From Citrus sinensis (taxonomy: Eukaryota > Streptophyta > Magnoliopsida > Sapindales > Rutaceae), in contig NC_068561.1 of the NCBI RefSeq assembly GCF_022201045.2, forward strand, positions 22,822,501-22,886,500: a DNA stretch of 64,000 nucleotides, read 5' to 3'. This document shows, piece after piece, positions 1 through 11,013 of this stretch. The notes under the pieces are model-generated. The model worked only from the letters and a program-made list of their open reading frames with translations. It searched no databases and was not told the origin of the DNA. Every line of letters starts with the position of its first letter. Positions within the stretch are counted from its first letter, which is position 1. The position numbers were made by a program, and so were the translations under genes.

Positions 1-701
1 TAAATGCACTTTCTTTGCTGCTGTTTCAAATCCAAATTGTTCCTCTAGACTTATCCAAAGCTCTCGAGAGGTTTTAGAATTTACCACAATGCTTAAGATC
101 TCCACAGTGATTGAAGACAGAAGCCAGCTCAAGATCATCTGATCTTGCCTTTTCCAAGTGATGCAAGCAGGATTCTCTGAGACAACCACTGCATTTGTGC
201 TTGTTGATTCTCCAGTCAGCAGCTGGTTTGGACAGGTACGTGATCCATCAAGAAAACCTTCCAGATCATTTGCTCGAATGGCTGAAAGGATCTGAGATTT
301 CCATATGGTGTAATTCGATCTGTCAAGCTTGATTGGTGTGGTGAAAGTAAATGTTGAGATTGCGGAAGAGACATTTGTACTAAGACTCGAAGAGGCCATG
401 ATCATGAAGTGATTCAAGGCTCTGATACCAAATTAGAATTAGATCTATTGATTTGGAATGTTTGTTTACAGAGAAAATCTGAGCAAGAGAGAAAGAAAAT
501 TTATTCTTGTTATTATTAACAGTATGGGATCACCAGCTTATATATGTTGCTTGCTGGAATCTCTTTTACACACTCATCACTTTCACGTGTATTTCACCTT
601 TTTAGAGAAGCTAAATAACAAACTAAACAGATTAACGACTACTTTGCTGACTGGACTGCCACGTCACCATAACTGAATTAACTAAACTAATGCTGTTAAC
701 A
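1..701 (-). mobile_element. Copia-type LTR retrotransposon, partial (5' LTR plus start of gag)
   Basis: The element reads on the minus strand and continues past the left edge of the window. The LTR covers about 432-701; its minus-strand start reads TGTTAACAGCATTAG. A primer-binding site matching initiator tRNA-Met lies at 419-430 (plus-strand GCTCTGATACCA). From about 405 down to 1 the minus strand is openly coding for a Copia-type gag N terminus with the typical LDRSNYTIWK motif, followed by a stretch like the UBN2 gag domain. Only this part is visible, so the state of the whole element cannot be judged. BAHD-like sequence resumes directly at about 705, so the insertion probably lies inside BAHD copy 1. 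The family call rests on motif recognition. Confidence 0.85.
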
Positions 702-704
702 CAT

Positions 705-3269
705 ATTCTTATCAGTGCTTACCTCTCCATGATTCTCTTTTACTCGGCTGGAGCATCTCCTGGGCATCTCAAAAAATCTCTTTCAGAAACATTAACCCAT
801 TTCTATCCTTTTGCAGGACAATTCAAAGACAGTCTTGTTGTTGACTGTTGATGAGCATAATTTATATACATATTTTACCCTTTATTATATAATTGCTAGT
901 TAATTTTATTTATTATTTTTAATTAATTGAATTATTTTATTGAATAGAGAATTAATTGGAGATTATGGATGAAAAGTACATAAAGAATAGTAAATGGATA
1001 GCATTAAAGATCAAGTCAATTTGTGGGGGCAATTAAATAGATGTGTATGAAATTCAATCCGAAGAAGCTGAAGCCAATAAAGTGAATTCTCCATGCTAGT
1101 GTAAACAAAGAAGAAATTTAAAGCTAAAGTGGCCAGCACGTGGGAAGCAAATGCATGGCATTCTAATATTTGGAAGCAATTTAAAGGGACCCACACTTGG
1201 CTTTCACAATTACAAAAGGAATCCTAAAGCAATTCTAAGAGTGATCACGTGTGAGAGCAAATCAAGTAAAAGGCCAAGCCTTTTGGCTTTAGGATTTAAG
1301 AGGTAGGGTCCATTTTAAATATTATAAAAGAGAGTTTTTGCTTTTGGAGGGTGTGGCTGGACGGAAAGAAGAAGAGAGAGCCGCCAGTGGAGGAGAATTC
1401 GGCTTTGGAAGAGAGCAATCCGCAGCAGCAATATTTCGGCTTCCCATGACTGATTTTATTTCTTTTGTTGCTCTCAATTCAAGTATGTCTAGCTAATTTT
1501 CTTACACTGAGGTTAAGGATGAAACCCTATTTAATAAAATAATTATCTTTTTATTTAATTAATTCCCTATATATGTTCTTTGATGATTATGGTTTTTATT
1601 TCACATGATTAATTGGATGTTAATAAAATCTTTTCATCAATTATGTCATGCATTATTGATTGTTAGGATTAATATTCAATTAATTCTATGCTTGAATCTA
1701 TAAAGTTTATACATGATTATCTTTGATTTTATGTCTTTCATTAAATTGTTTACATTGAGTGCTTAGGAAACTTTGACTCTTTGTTATTCAATATGTTTAC
1801 ATGAGATTCTTAGATGTCATATTATTAAGCAGAAAAAGAACCTACATTAGATTTAATTACTTGGGCTTAATTGTTATATTCATGAGATGACATAGATTGA
1901 TTTCGAGTTGTCACTCTAAAATTAGGGATTAATTAATAATTAGATAATTACTAGTTGAATAGTGGTGGATTCTGAAACCTTGGTAATTCTTATCTTATTG
2001 AATTCTCCTTTATTTTAATTGCTTCTTTAGTTTAATTGGTTTAATTTTCTTAAAAACTCAATTTGCTCAACTAGGTTAGAATTAATATTAATTTTAGATT
2101 TAAATTAGACTTTTCAATTTATAACAATCCCTGTGGGATCGACCTCGTTACCACTATTCTATCTCTAGATTCGTGCGCTTGCGAGTACATTAAAATTTTC
2201 ACAACAACTGTGACGAGCATGGTGTCACCTTCATTGAAGCTTATTTGGCCGAAGAAGACATGTCTGAGGTCATACAACAAGCAAAAGCTAATATTCTCGA
2301 ACAATTAATGCCATGCAAACCCCATGAAAGCACAAGAGTTGAGCACAACTTAATCGTCCAGGTCAATTACTTTGGTTGCGGTGGAATGTCGATCGGTATT
2401 TGCTTCCACCATAAAATAGCCAATGCAGCCACAGCAGCTAACTTTCTGAAAACCTGGGGTTTACATGCTCGTGGTGCTGGTGCTGGTGATACCAATGATT
2501 TTAGGCACGTGGTATATGATAGCAATTCCATCTTTCCTGCTCAAGATTTACCAGACATGTCGGTTATCTTGGTCTGGGATTGTTTTCGTTGGATTCCGTG
2601 GTAAAGAGGTTTACGATTGAAGGTGAAAAGATAGCTTCTCTAAGAGAAAAGGTTGTCAAAGCTGAGCCATATTTGGATCGTCCATCGCGTGTTGAGGTTG
2701 TGTCCTCTGTTATTTTGGGTGCTCTGTTAGCTGCATACGGAGGATTAAGAGACGATGATGAAGAATTTACTACTACTCCTCCTAAAAATGTTACAGCAAT
2801 CTTTGCTGTGAATTTGCGGAAGAGAATGAATCCACCATTGCCAGAACAGTCTTTTGGCAACATCAGCTCAGCAGCATTTTTAAATTTACCAATTGATCGT
2901 GAGAAGAAAATCAACCACAGCAGTTTAGCAGGGCAACTTCGCCAATCGATAAGGATGGTGGATGACCAATTTGTGAGGAAGCTTTATGCAGAAGGTGAGA
3001 TACTGAACATACTCAAAGCAGTTGAAGCTCAAGGGTCACCGAAGAGTAATAAGGTGTTCGTGATAAGTAGTTGGTGCAAAATGCCGTTTTATGAAGCAGA
3101 TTTCGGGTGGGGAAAGCCCGTAAGCATTGGCGTTGGCACCAGGTTTACAGACGCTGCTGTTCTGGTCGATAGCTGTGAGACTGACGGAATAGAAGCATGG
3201 GTGGGATTATCAAAACAAGATATGGCTCGATTTGAACAACACCTCGGCGTCCTTGCTTACACTTCTTAA
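705..3269 (+). pseudogene. BAHD acyltransferase copy 1, interrupted pseudogene
   Basis: Remains of a BAHD acyl-CoA-dependent acyltransferase of the vinorine-synthase-like clade, enzymes that acylate alcohols or amines in specialised metabolism. Fragment A (about 705-848) encodes THFYPFAGQF, typical of the N-terminal domain. A solo LTR then splits the gene, and fragment B (2212-3269) continues in the same sense. Fragment B has FHHKIAN where the catalytic HHxxxD motif belongs, so the Asp is replaced by Asn. It then shifts frame near 2570-2580. The remaining open frame to 3269 carries the structural DFGWG motif (about 3103-3117) and the usual C-terminal WVGLSKQDM. The true start is lost to the Copia element. 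A second copy follows 1 kb downstream. The substrate cannot be told. The family call is secure; non-function is inferred from the insertion, the frame change and the motif change. Confidence 0.85.
849..2206. mobile_element. Solo LTR of a Ty3/Gypsy-type retrotransposon
   Basis: A 1358-bp block starting TGATGAGCAT and ending TTTTCACAACA sits inside BAHD copy 1. It is flanked by the 5-bp duplication ACTGT (844-848 and 2207-2211). It has TG...CA ends and no coding content. The right part carries CCCTGTGGGATCGACC and TGCGCTTGCGAG, wording I associate with LTR ends of plant Gypsy elements. A lone LTR with an intact target duplication points to LTR-LTR recombination after insertion. The duplication is perfect, but with no second LTR here the age cannot be estimated. 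Confidence 0.85.
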
Positions 3270-4300
3270 TTTGTAATCCTCATCCAAGCACATACTTGAC
3301 CGATAGTTACTCACTTTGGTTTAGAAACTTACTCGTTTCAATAGGTACTTTTATTTCTAAAGGTGAATAAGCACTCGTGTAGTTTTTTGTGTGTTTTACT
3401 GCGTAAGATTGTGATTTGGATTGTTTTGAGATGAGGATTTTAAGTTTTTAACTTAGATATGTTTTTGTTTTTTGTTTTTTTTTTTCAATTTTGAACTTAA
3501 TTTTTAGTAAATTACTCATTCCATTTGATTTATCCTCGAAGATCTAGAGTCAAAAAGTAGTTTTGGATTCACTCTTTATGATCATTTTTCACAAAGTTCT
3601 GATCTGTAGTTATAAAAAACAAAAATATGTGTAATTAATTCTTAACCATAAATTATTGTAATTGCATGAATAGTATTTAATCTTTAAAAAAATCAATCCA
3701 AATTCTAAAAAGTAACATTTATTGTTGTCAATTTAGTAATAATACTTTCAGGATTAGATAAAGTGCGACACATAGTTAAGAATTTGTACCGAAATTATCA
3801 GATTAAGCACTTACAAGAGTTTTGATATAAGTTTAATAATAAAAAAATTATAAATTAATGGATTTAGATTATTTTTATGGATTCAAATATTTCCACTCAT
3901 ACTTTCATGCTTTTCTTCCTTTGGTCCAATAACAAGCCCTATTTCAATGTGATGGGATCGCAAAACTTTTTAGTTTTTAAGACGTGTTGTTTATACAACT
4001 CTTAAGCCCTTGTCTATTGGATTAAAACGGATCGGCTTCCAATTATAATACAGACAATCGAGCAAATTGGGGATTAATTTATAATTCTTTGCCGGCGATC
4101 AGTGCTAGGAACCATCTTTCTTGTGAGCATCATCTTGAACTGCAAATTATAACCGAGGCTTTTCTGGAACATTTAAAAGCATGCGGCGTCACTTCAGAAT
4201 ATTTAATTAATAATGTTTCATTTCATCTGGATATCAACTTCTTGAATCCCGTATATATGTTAAAACTCCCACAGCCGTTGCCTGCTTGCCTTACATCGAG
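3270..4300. other. Spacer between the two BAHD copies
   Basis: AT-rich DNA with no recognisable gene. An open frame at 4089-4460 runs into BAHD copy 2 but does not follow the BAHD reading frame, and its first half matches nothing I know. The spacer probably held the promoter of copy 2. Confidence 0.5.
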
Positions 4301-4633
4301 TCTAATTAAGCAAAATGAAACTCCTTATCACTTGCAAAGAAACTGTCAAACCATCTTCTCCAACACCACACCTCATAAGAACCCATATGCTTTCTTTTTT
4401 TTTTCTTCCCTTGATCAGTTAGTTCCCGGTTCTTATTTTTCAATCGTTCTCTTTTACTGAAGACCATCTCATCAAAATAAGACCACTAACACTTCCAATC
4501 ACCTCGAAAAATCTCTTTCAAAAACATTAAACCGCTTTTATCCTTATGCAGAACAACTCAAAGAGGAGCTCTATGTTGATTGTAACGACCATGGTGTCAC
4601 ATTCATCGAAGCCCATGTAGCAAGTCATGACAT

Positions 4634-6550
4634 TGATAAGAACATACGCAAGTTCAAATGAGAAGCAAAACCCAACAGCAAGCCAATAACGAAAATGCAT
4701 GGGCACATGCAAGTAACCATGCAAGCCATGCATGAGGTGGGCATCACGTTCCTTCAAGGACTCTTCAAATCAACGGAAAGCTTACTACATCAAGCCGTAT
4801 TGATGAAGAATTCAGATTTAATCATGTTTCCTTTAGGATTATTATTTACTTCGAAATTATAGCTAAGTGGTTTAATTGATTTTAACTACTTTATTTCATT
4901 AATTTTGTCTATAAATAGACTCAAATATTTCAATAAAAGGATATCAGACTTTTATCTAATTTGATTAGCAATTGCGGTAGTTCTCACCCTAAGAAGAACA
5001 AATTAATTACTTGTTATTTCCGCTAATTCTGACTGGGACCTATCAATTGGTATCAGAGCTAGGCAAGGATGACAACCAACAAGGAACGCATCGAACGGAT
5101 AGAAACGGAGCTCGGGGAGATGCAAGATAAAATGCAGCGCATGGAGTTAGGAGTTAACGACAAGTTGGCTCACATTGAAGAAACCTTGAGCAAACTTGCA
5201 GAGTCTTTCCATACATCCAAAGACGCACCTAGCATCAACAACAACATAGCAACATCGCGACCAAACCGAGAAGACAAGGATGGCAGACGGCAGCAGTTTC
5301 AATCAAGAGTGGCAAAACTGGAGTTCCCACGTTATGCCGGCAACGACCCCACCGAGTGGTTCAACCGCGTCGATCAATTCTTCGAATACCAAGGGTCAAC
5401 AGAAGACCAAAAAGTTGTCTTGGCTTCATTCCACTTGGAGGGAGAAGCTAACCAATGGTGGCAGTGGCTTAGGAAATCTTATCAAGAGGAAGGACGAGAC
5501 GTTACTTGGGAAATCTTCATGGAGGAGCTATGGGCGAGGTTTGGGCCAACCGATTGCGAGGACTTCGACGAGGCGCTATCTAGGGTCAAGCAAACCGACA
5601 CTCTTCGAGATTACCAGAAAGAATTTGAGAGGCTTGGCAACCGGGTTCAAGGGTGGACTCAAAAGGCTCTTGTCGGCACATTCATGGGAGGATTGAAACC
5701 CGAGATATCTGAGGAAATCCGGCTGTTCAGACCGAGAACTCTTAAGGAAGCGATCAGTTTGGCAAGAATGAGAGATGAACAATTGCAGCGCCAGAAGAGG
5801 CTGGTGAGATCACCGGATTTCAGCCGTTCACCGCCACCACAAATCTTCAACAACCGCGCTTCACCAACAGAACCAATTAAAAAGCTTTCTTGGGAGGAGA
5901 TGCAAAGGCGAAGAGCTCAAGGCTTGTGCTTTAATTGTAATGATAAATTCACTGCAGGTCATAAGTGCACAAAACCACAGTTGTTAATCCTTGAAGCCGA
6001 AGACGAAGAGAACATACATGAAGAATCTGCAGCAACGACAAAACTTGAGAGTGAAAAAAGGGAAGACACAACAATGATCCATCAGCGGTTTCCTTCACTA
6101 ACCCTTGGGGACAAGGGTTCTTTTCGAGGAGGGGGTGATGATAAGAACATACGCAAGTTCAAATGAGAAGCAAAACCCAACAGCAAGCCAATAACGAAAA
6201 TGCATGGGCACATGCAAGTAACCATGCAAGCCATGCATGAGGTGGGCATCACGTTCCTTCAAGGACTCTTCAAATCAACGGAAAGCTTACTACATCAAGC
6301 CGTATTGATGAAGAATTCAGATTTAATCATGTTTCCTTTAGGATTATTATTTACTTCGAAATTATAGCTAAGTGGTTTAATTGATTTTAACTACTTTATT
6401 TCATTAATTTTGTCTATAAATAGACTCAAATATTTCAATAAAAGGATATCAGACTTTTATCTAATTTGATTAGCAATTGCGGTAGTTCTCACCCTAAGAA
6501 GAACAAATTAATTACTTGTTATTTCCGCTAATTCTGACTGGGACCTATCA
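4634..6550 (+). mobile_element. Gag-only (TR-GAG-like) LTR retrotransposon, looks whole for its type
   Basis: The 5' LTR is 4634-5045 and the 3' LTR 6139-6550, both 412 bp. Read side by side I see no difference between them. Ends are TGATAAGAAC...ACCTATCA and the flanking 5-bp duplication is GACAT (4629-4633 and 6551-6555). The LTR has a TATA box (CTATAAATAG, about 4909) and an AATAAA. A tRNA-Met primer-binding site (TGGTATCAGAGC) lies at 5048-5059 and a purine-rich tract just before 6139. The 1.1-kb interior holds one frame, gag, and no protease, reverse transcriptase or integrase. The structure fits the non-autonomous TR-GAG class described in plants, which would depend on enzymes of a Gypsy relative. 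The matching LTRs imply a very recent insertion. Confidence 0.9.
5069..6166 (+). CDS. Gag protein of the gag-only LTR element (Ty3/Gypsy-type)
   Basis: A 365-residue gag-like frame fills the interior of the element. The first 60 residues are heptad-rich and likely coiled coil. From about residue 85 to 200 is a Retrotrans_gag-type domain (LEFPRYAGNDPTEWF, then ANQWWQWL). Near residue 288 is a zinc knuckle of the variant form seen in plant Gypsy gags, CFNCNDKFTAGHKC. The frame opens 10 bases after the primer-binding site and closes 28 bases inside the 3' LTR, so its last residues come from LTR sequence. No pol domain follows. The product would be expected to form particles only. Assignment to Gypsy rather than Copia rests on the gag domain. 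Confidence 0.85.
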   Translation: MTTNKERIERIETELGEMQDKMQRMELGVNDKLAHIEETLSKLAESFHTSKDAPSINNNIATSRPNREDKDGRRQQFQSRVAKLEFPRYAGNDPTEWFNRVDQFFEYQGSTEDQKVVLASFHLEGEANQWWQWLRKSYQEEGRDVTWEIFMEELWARFGPTDCEDFDEALSRVKQTDTLRDYQKEFERLGNRVQGWTQKALVGTFMGGLKPEISEEIRLFRPRTLKEAISLARMRDEQLQRQKRLVRSPDFSRSPPPQIFNNRASPTEPIKKLSWEEMQRRRAQGLCFNCNDKFTAGHKCTKPQLLILEAEDEENIHEESAATTKLESEKREDTTMIHQRFPSLTLGDKGSFRGGGDDKNIRKFK

Positions 6551-7480
6551 GACATGTTCCGAGGTCATAAACAAAAATAATCTCCAACAACTGTTACAGT
6601 GCGAACGGCCTAAGCACAACCTAATAGTCCAGGTCAATTACTTTGATGCGGTGGGATGGCAATGGCTATTTGCTTTCACCATATAATCGGTGATGCAACA
6701 ACAGCTGCCAACTTTGTTAGAACCTGGGCCGCACTTGCTTCCGGTACAAGTCATAACTTTATTAATACGGACATGATTTACAATAGCAACTCTATGTTTC
6801 CTGCGCGAGATTTATCAGTTTTAGCTAATAATAAAAAATATTTTACAAGACCTTTCTTGTCGTTAGATTCTGTCACAAAGATGTTTACATTTAGTGGTTC
6901 AAAAATAGCTTCTCTAAGGGAAAAGATTGGGAGTGCAAAACGTTTTGAAGTTTTGTAGGCGATTATTTAGGGTGCCGTGATAGCAGCATATAGAGAAACT
7001 GATGAAGAATCCAGTTATTCAAAGCTGGTCAAAGCATTTTTTGCCGTGAATTTTCGGAAGAGGCATCCACCGATGCCGAAGCAATCTTTCGACAACAACT
7101 TTCAATTGCGGCGTTAAATTTGTCAATGGAGAAGAAAGTGCATTATAGTGGCTTGTTGGGAGAACTTGGGCAGTCGATAAGGAGGGTGGATGACCAATTG
7201 GTGAGGAAGCTATATGGAGATGGTGAGTTCTGGAACAAAATGTCATCAAGATTTGCAGCTGCAGCATCATCAGAGGATTCTTATAATTATAGGGAGTTTC
7301 TGATAACAAGTTGGTGCAAAATGGGGTTTGATGAAATGCATTTTGGGTGGGGAAAAGCCACGTGTGATCCGCAGTGGCATGAGGCTTAATGAGGCATTCT
7401 GTTTTGGTGGGTGGCTTTGAGGGAGTAGATGCGTGGGTGGGATTGTCAAAACAAGAAAGAGGAATGCTGCTTATCCTAAC

Positions 7481-8325
7481 ATCTAAATCTCAAATTGAAT
7501 CTCAACTAATGTGACATTTATCTATTGGAGGTGGTTAAATAATTATATTAATTATAAAATCTGTCATTCAATAGATGAATGACATATAGCAATAGAACTC
7601 AAGTTATGACTCAAATGTTGAGATCCTATTGTTAAAAAAAATATAGCTCCATTTAAGTAGGACTCTGGCATCCAAGCATATGCTAAGCGCGTTAATATAA
7701 AAAATAAAAATTCATCTCTATATTATTGACTATTTGGACCGCAATTAACAAAAGTAATGTTGATTTAAATTTATGACTGTAAAATATCAATAGTAAATTG
7801 TAATTAAAAAAATAATTGGTTTTCTCATTTGTCTGTCGGGATGCAGGTGAAGTGGTGAACTGCTTGTAATTAGAAAAGCTAGTAAGAATTTATGTATGTA
7901 TATATATAGAGCGAGAGAAAGAGAGATAGAGATAATCATCATAATTTAAATAGGCAGTTGAATGAATTGTTGTTGCGCTTCGTGTGCTCTTTTATTCAAG
8001 TGAAATAGAGCTTTTCTTCAATTAAATTTGAATTGATCAAAATTTTATCTCCAAAATTCAAATTTGAAATTGAATAATAACATCTACGTTGTATGACTTA
8101 AATATTCTTTAGTATTTTATATCTTACTTACTCTTACATTGCTGTGGTCGATTGGTATTTTGAAGATAATTAATTGAATTTGATATGATTTCGAATCTTA
8201 TTTTGATACAAATAGGCAAACCGTATTAATTTCGTGTAATTATTTCTAACTAATAAGAACAATGAGTTGATTATTTTATAAGGCTAAATTAAGGAGATAC
8301 ATTTAGTTACTAAAACTAAAACCAA

Positions 8326-8358
<33 letters not shown>

Positions 8359-9098
8359 AATATAGGGTGTATTTGGAAGTGAGGTGTTGTAACTTTTAAG
8401 CTGCAGTTGTTGTAAAGTAAAAGTTATAGCTGTGAAATAGAAGTCGAGAAAAAAAAATTGTTAAGCTGTCAAAGTCCAGCTACAAATGTTACCAAATACC
8501 TTAGTAGTTGGGCTGCTACCTCACAACACTTCCAAACAGGCTAATAATCTTTCAAGTAGAAATTTAAGTCACATTAATCCCCATCAAATGTTAAACGAAA
8601 GTTAACAATGTTAATTAGTTCAGATAATCTTTTTGTCGGAGATTGAAAACCATGGACCTTCAAGCACAGTGATGCTTCGCCAAAGATTCGGGACTTGCAA
8701 GCAAAGAATGCCTCAATGCCACATGCAGCCGGTGTGGGGTGCCCTTTGCATTGAGCCATCTATGTAAACATCATGTGGCTGGTTGCCACGTGCAATACGG
8801 CTGTAACTAGTAACAAACCATTCTTACTCTTTTCTCATTTTTCAATCACATGTTGCGTTGCGTCTCCCCCACACGTTTAATTACCATTAAACATATTTTT
8901 TAAAAAATATATATATTTAGAAACTAGCTATTAGATCCTTGTCTAAGGAACAAAGGTCAAACAGTTCAAACAAATATATCAAGTTAAGTTAAAGTCATCT
9001 ACTAAAATAATTTTCTCGATTTCACCGACACTCCCAGAATCAATGTTTTGTGCTCTGCTGTAGTACTAATGCTTACTTAATTACAAGATATAAAGAAG
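7481..9098. other. Intergenic region upstream of the TBL gene
   Basis: AT-rich DNA without a supported gene. It holds an (AAT)n run at about 8326-8363 and one MITE (8365-8541), listed separately. The final 300 bases are probably promoter and leader of the TBL gene, but no clear TATA box was picked out. Confidence 0.5.
8365..8541. mobile_element. hAT-like MITE
   Basis: A 177-bp element with inverted ends. The left end reads GGGTGTATTTGGAAGTGAGG; the right end, reverse-complemented, reads GCCTGTTTGGAAGTGTTGTG. It sits at the end of an (AAT)n run, so the target duplication cannot be read cleanly. The GTTTGGAAGTG ends resemble hAT-type MITEs of plants. No coding content. Confidence 0.6.
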
Positions 9099-10971
9099 AT
9101 GAGGCTAACTTTCTCTGCTTCATCTCCTTCTTCTTCTTCTTCTTCTTTAGATTTGAGAAAATCTCGCCTTTCTGCTTATATCTTCTCCTTGTTATCTTTC
9201 GCTTTCATATTCTTCTTCGCTGCCATCCTTTACGGCGAAGATTTGGTTTACATCTTTATCCTGGGCAATTCCGAGAACAACCCTTTGCGCCAGCCCATCT
9301 CAACAATTAATGAGTCAACTTGTCCGAGCTGTTTAAACTCCTATTCCTATACAAACTCTACAGGTAAAGGTAAAAAGTGATGTGAAGCTGTTAATGTTGT
9401 GCTTAAAATTTTCCCCCAAAAGAAAAAAAAAATTGAGGGAGTAAATCGAAAATTTCTCATCAATTTCTATGCTCATTTTATGTTTGACCTCCTCATCTCT
9501 ACCGTTTTTTAAGTTATGGTAGATCCGAGTTCATGATTTCGTCATTATGGTCCTCGGAGTTGGTAATGTAACTCCCGTGAAACCAAAATTTTCAATGCTG
9601 AGTTTTGTATTCTGTTTTGGGTTAAGAAAAGAACAGGGCAAAGCTAGCGTTTGCTTTATGGGAGACGAAGGAAGGGTGTGATGTGTTCAGTGGGAGATGG
9701 GTCAAGGACGAGTTGACTCGGCCACTTTACAGAGAATCTGAATGTCCTTACATAGTGCCGCAGTTGACGTGTCAAGATCATGGCAGGCCTGACCAAGATT
9801 ATCAGCATTGGAGGTGGCAGCCTCACGGCTGTGATCTTCCCAGGTTCGTGCATATTTGTGGTTACCTTTGTTTTAATTTTTTTTCATTTATTTATTTTCG
9901 GTAAAAAAGTTCATGGGCTCTCGGATCAGGGCTCTGTCCGTACAGTAGTAAAGTTTTCATTTATTATTTCGTTGCATCAAATTATTTCCATGTTGATCCC
10001 GATCGGGAAGCACTCAATTACTCAATAGTTTACTGGCAACTCGCTTGTGAGGTAAGGGATTTGGTCATGTGTGTATTAATTAATCACTTGTGGGGTAAGG
10101 GATTTGGTCACGTGTGTATTAATTAATGGACGAAAATTTCTTCAGTGCTTTGGATTTCGGATTAGCATTCACTTGGGCCCATATAATTGGACTACGCCCT
10201 AACCTAACTAAGGGCCCGTTTGGCTTAGATTCCGAACTGGTGGGCTGCACGGGTGTTTGGTGCTGCACAACCCAGCCGTTTGCTTTTTTTTTTTTTATTT
10301 TTACTTCGTTCATTATGTTATAGTTGTTAAATATATAAATTAACAAATAAATTATTATTTACCGTACAGCTAAGCTTTTGCTTGACATGCATGCCTTTTA
10401 TCCGACAGCAGCCGCGTAGCGATAGCTTAAAAGCCACGTCATCTAATTACCAATAGGCCCAAGTACCGATTTCCAACTCTTTAATGTATAAAAATGAGTA
10501 ATGTATTCCTTGCATAATTAGGATGTGGCATACACATGAGGAATGGCCCCTCCCTTTACCAATTTAATTCAGTATAAGACTTGATAATTATCAACAAGAT
10601 AATGCTTGGAGACTTAGAAAATCGTTGATGGAGAGTTCCATCCAATTGTGAACAAAAAGGTTTTAAGTTACATTGAGTTTTATCCAATTTTAAATTAAAG
10701 GTTTTAAGTTGTATCTTCGCTCCATTGTTGTCATTTATTTGTTAACAAGATAAAAGGGAAGCAGAAAAATAGAAACTAACTTAATTAGAAAGTGATTATT
10801 ATTTGAAGCAGTGTTTATTTGTTCACATTATTTGACTGGTTTTATGAGTCACACGTACACATTCATCAACGTCTATTGTCTAACAGCATTAGTCTTTTCA
10901 AGAAAAGTGTGATCTGATGGGATCATCCGGATTGTAGTGCAGCTATGTTAGCATTTTCACTAGAATATTAT

Positions 10972-11013
<42 letters not shown>

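Larger units (their letters stand above)
4303..7480 (+). pseudogene. BAHD acyltransferase copy 2, interrupted pseudogene
   Basis: A second BAHD copy, parallel to copy 1. Fragment A (about 4303-4628) has the N-terminal signature VKPSSPTPH, then in another frame DQLVPGSYFSIVLFY followed by a stop, then FYPYAEQL and DHGVTFIEAH. A gag-only LTR element is inserted at 4634-6550. Fragment B (from 6556) keeps an intact catalytic FHHIIGD motif in the open frame 6656-6958. After that come a stop near 6956 and further frame changes. The DFGWG position reads HFGWG (about 7336), and WVGLSKQ survives near 7435. With several frame breaks besides the insertion it was probably dead before, or independently of, the element's arrival. 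It pairs closely with copy 1, so the two arose by tandem duplication. Substrate unknown. Confidence 0.85.

Noticed and set aside
4089-4460. 123-codon open frame with an ATG-like start before BAHD copy 2
   Set aside because: It crosses into the BAHD fragment in a partly wrong frame, and its first half matches no family; it is a by-product of the pseudogene.
10208-10290. GGGCCCGTTTGGCTTAG motif in TBL intron 2 resembling a hAT MITE end
   Set aside because: No matching inverted end or target duplication was found nearby.
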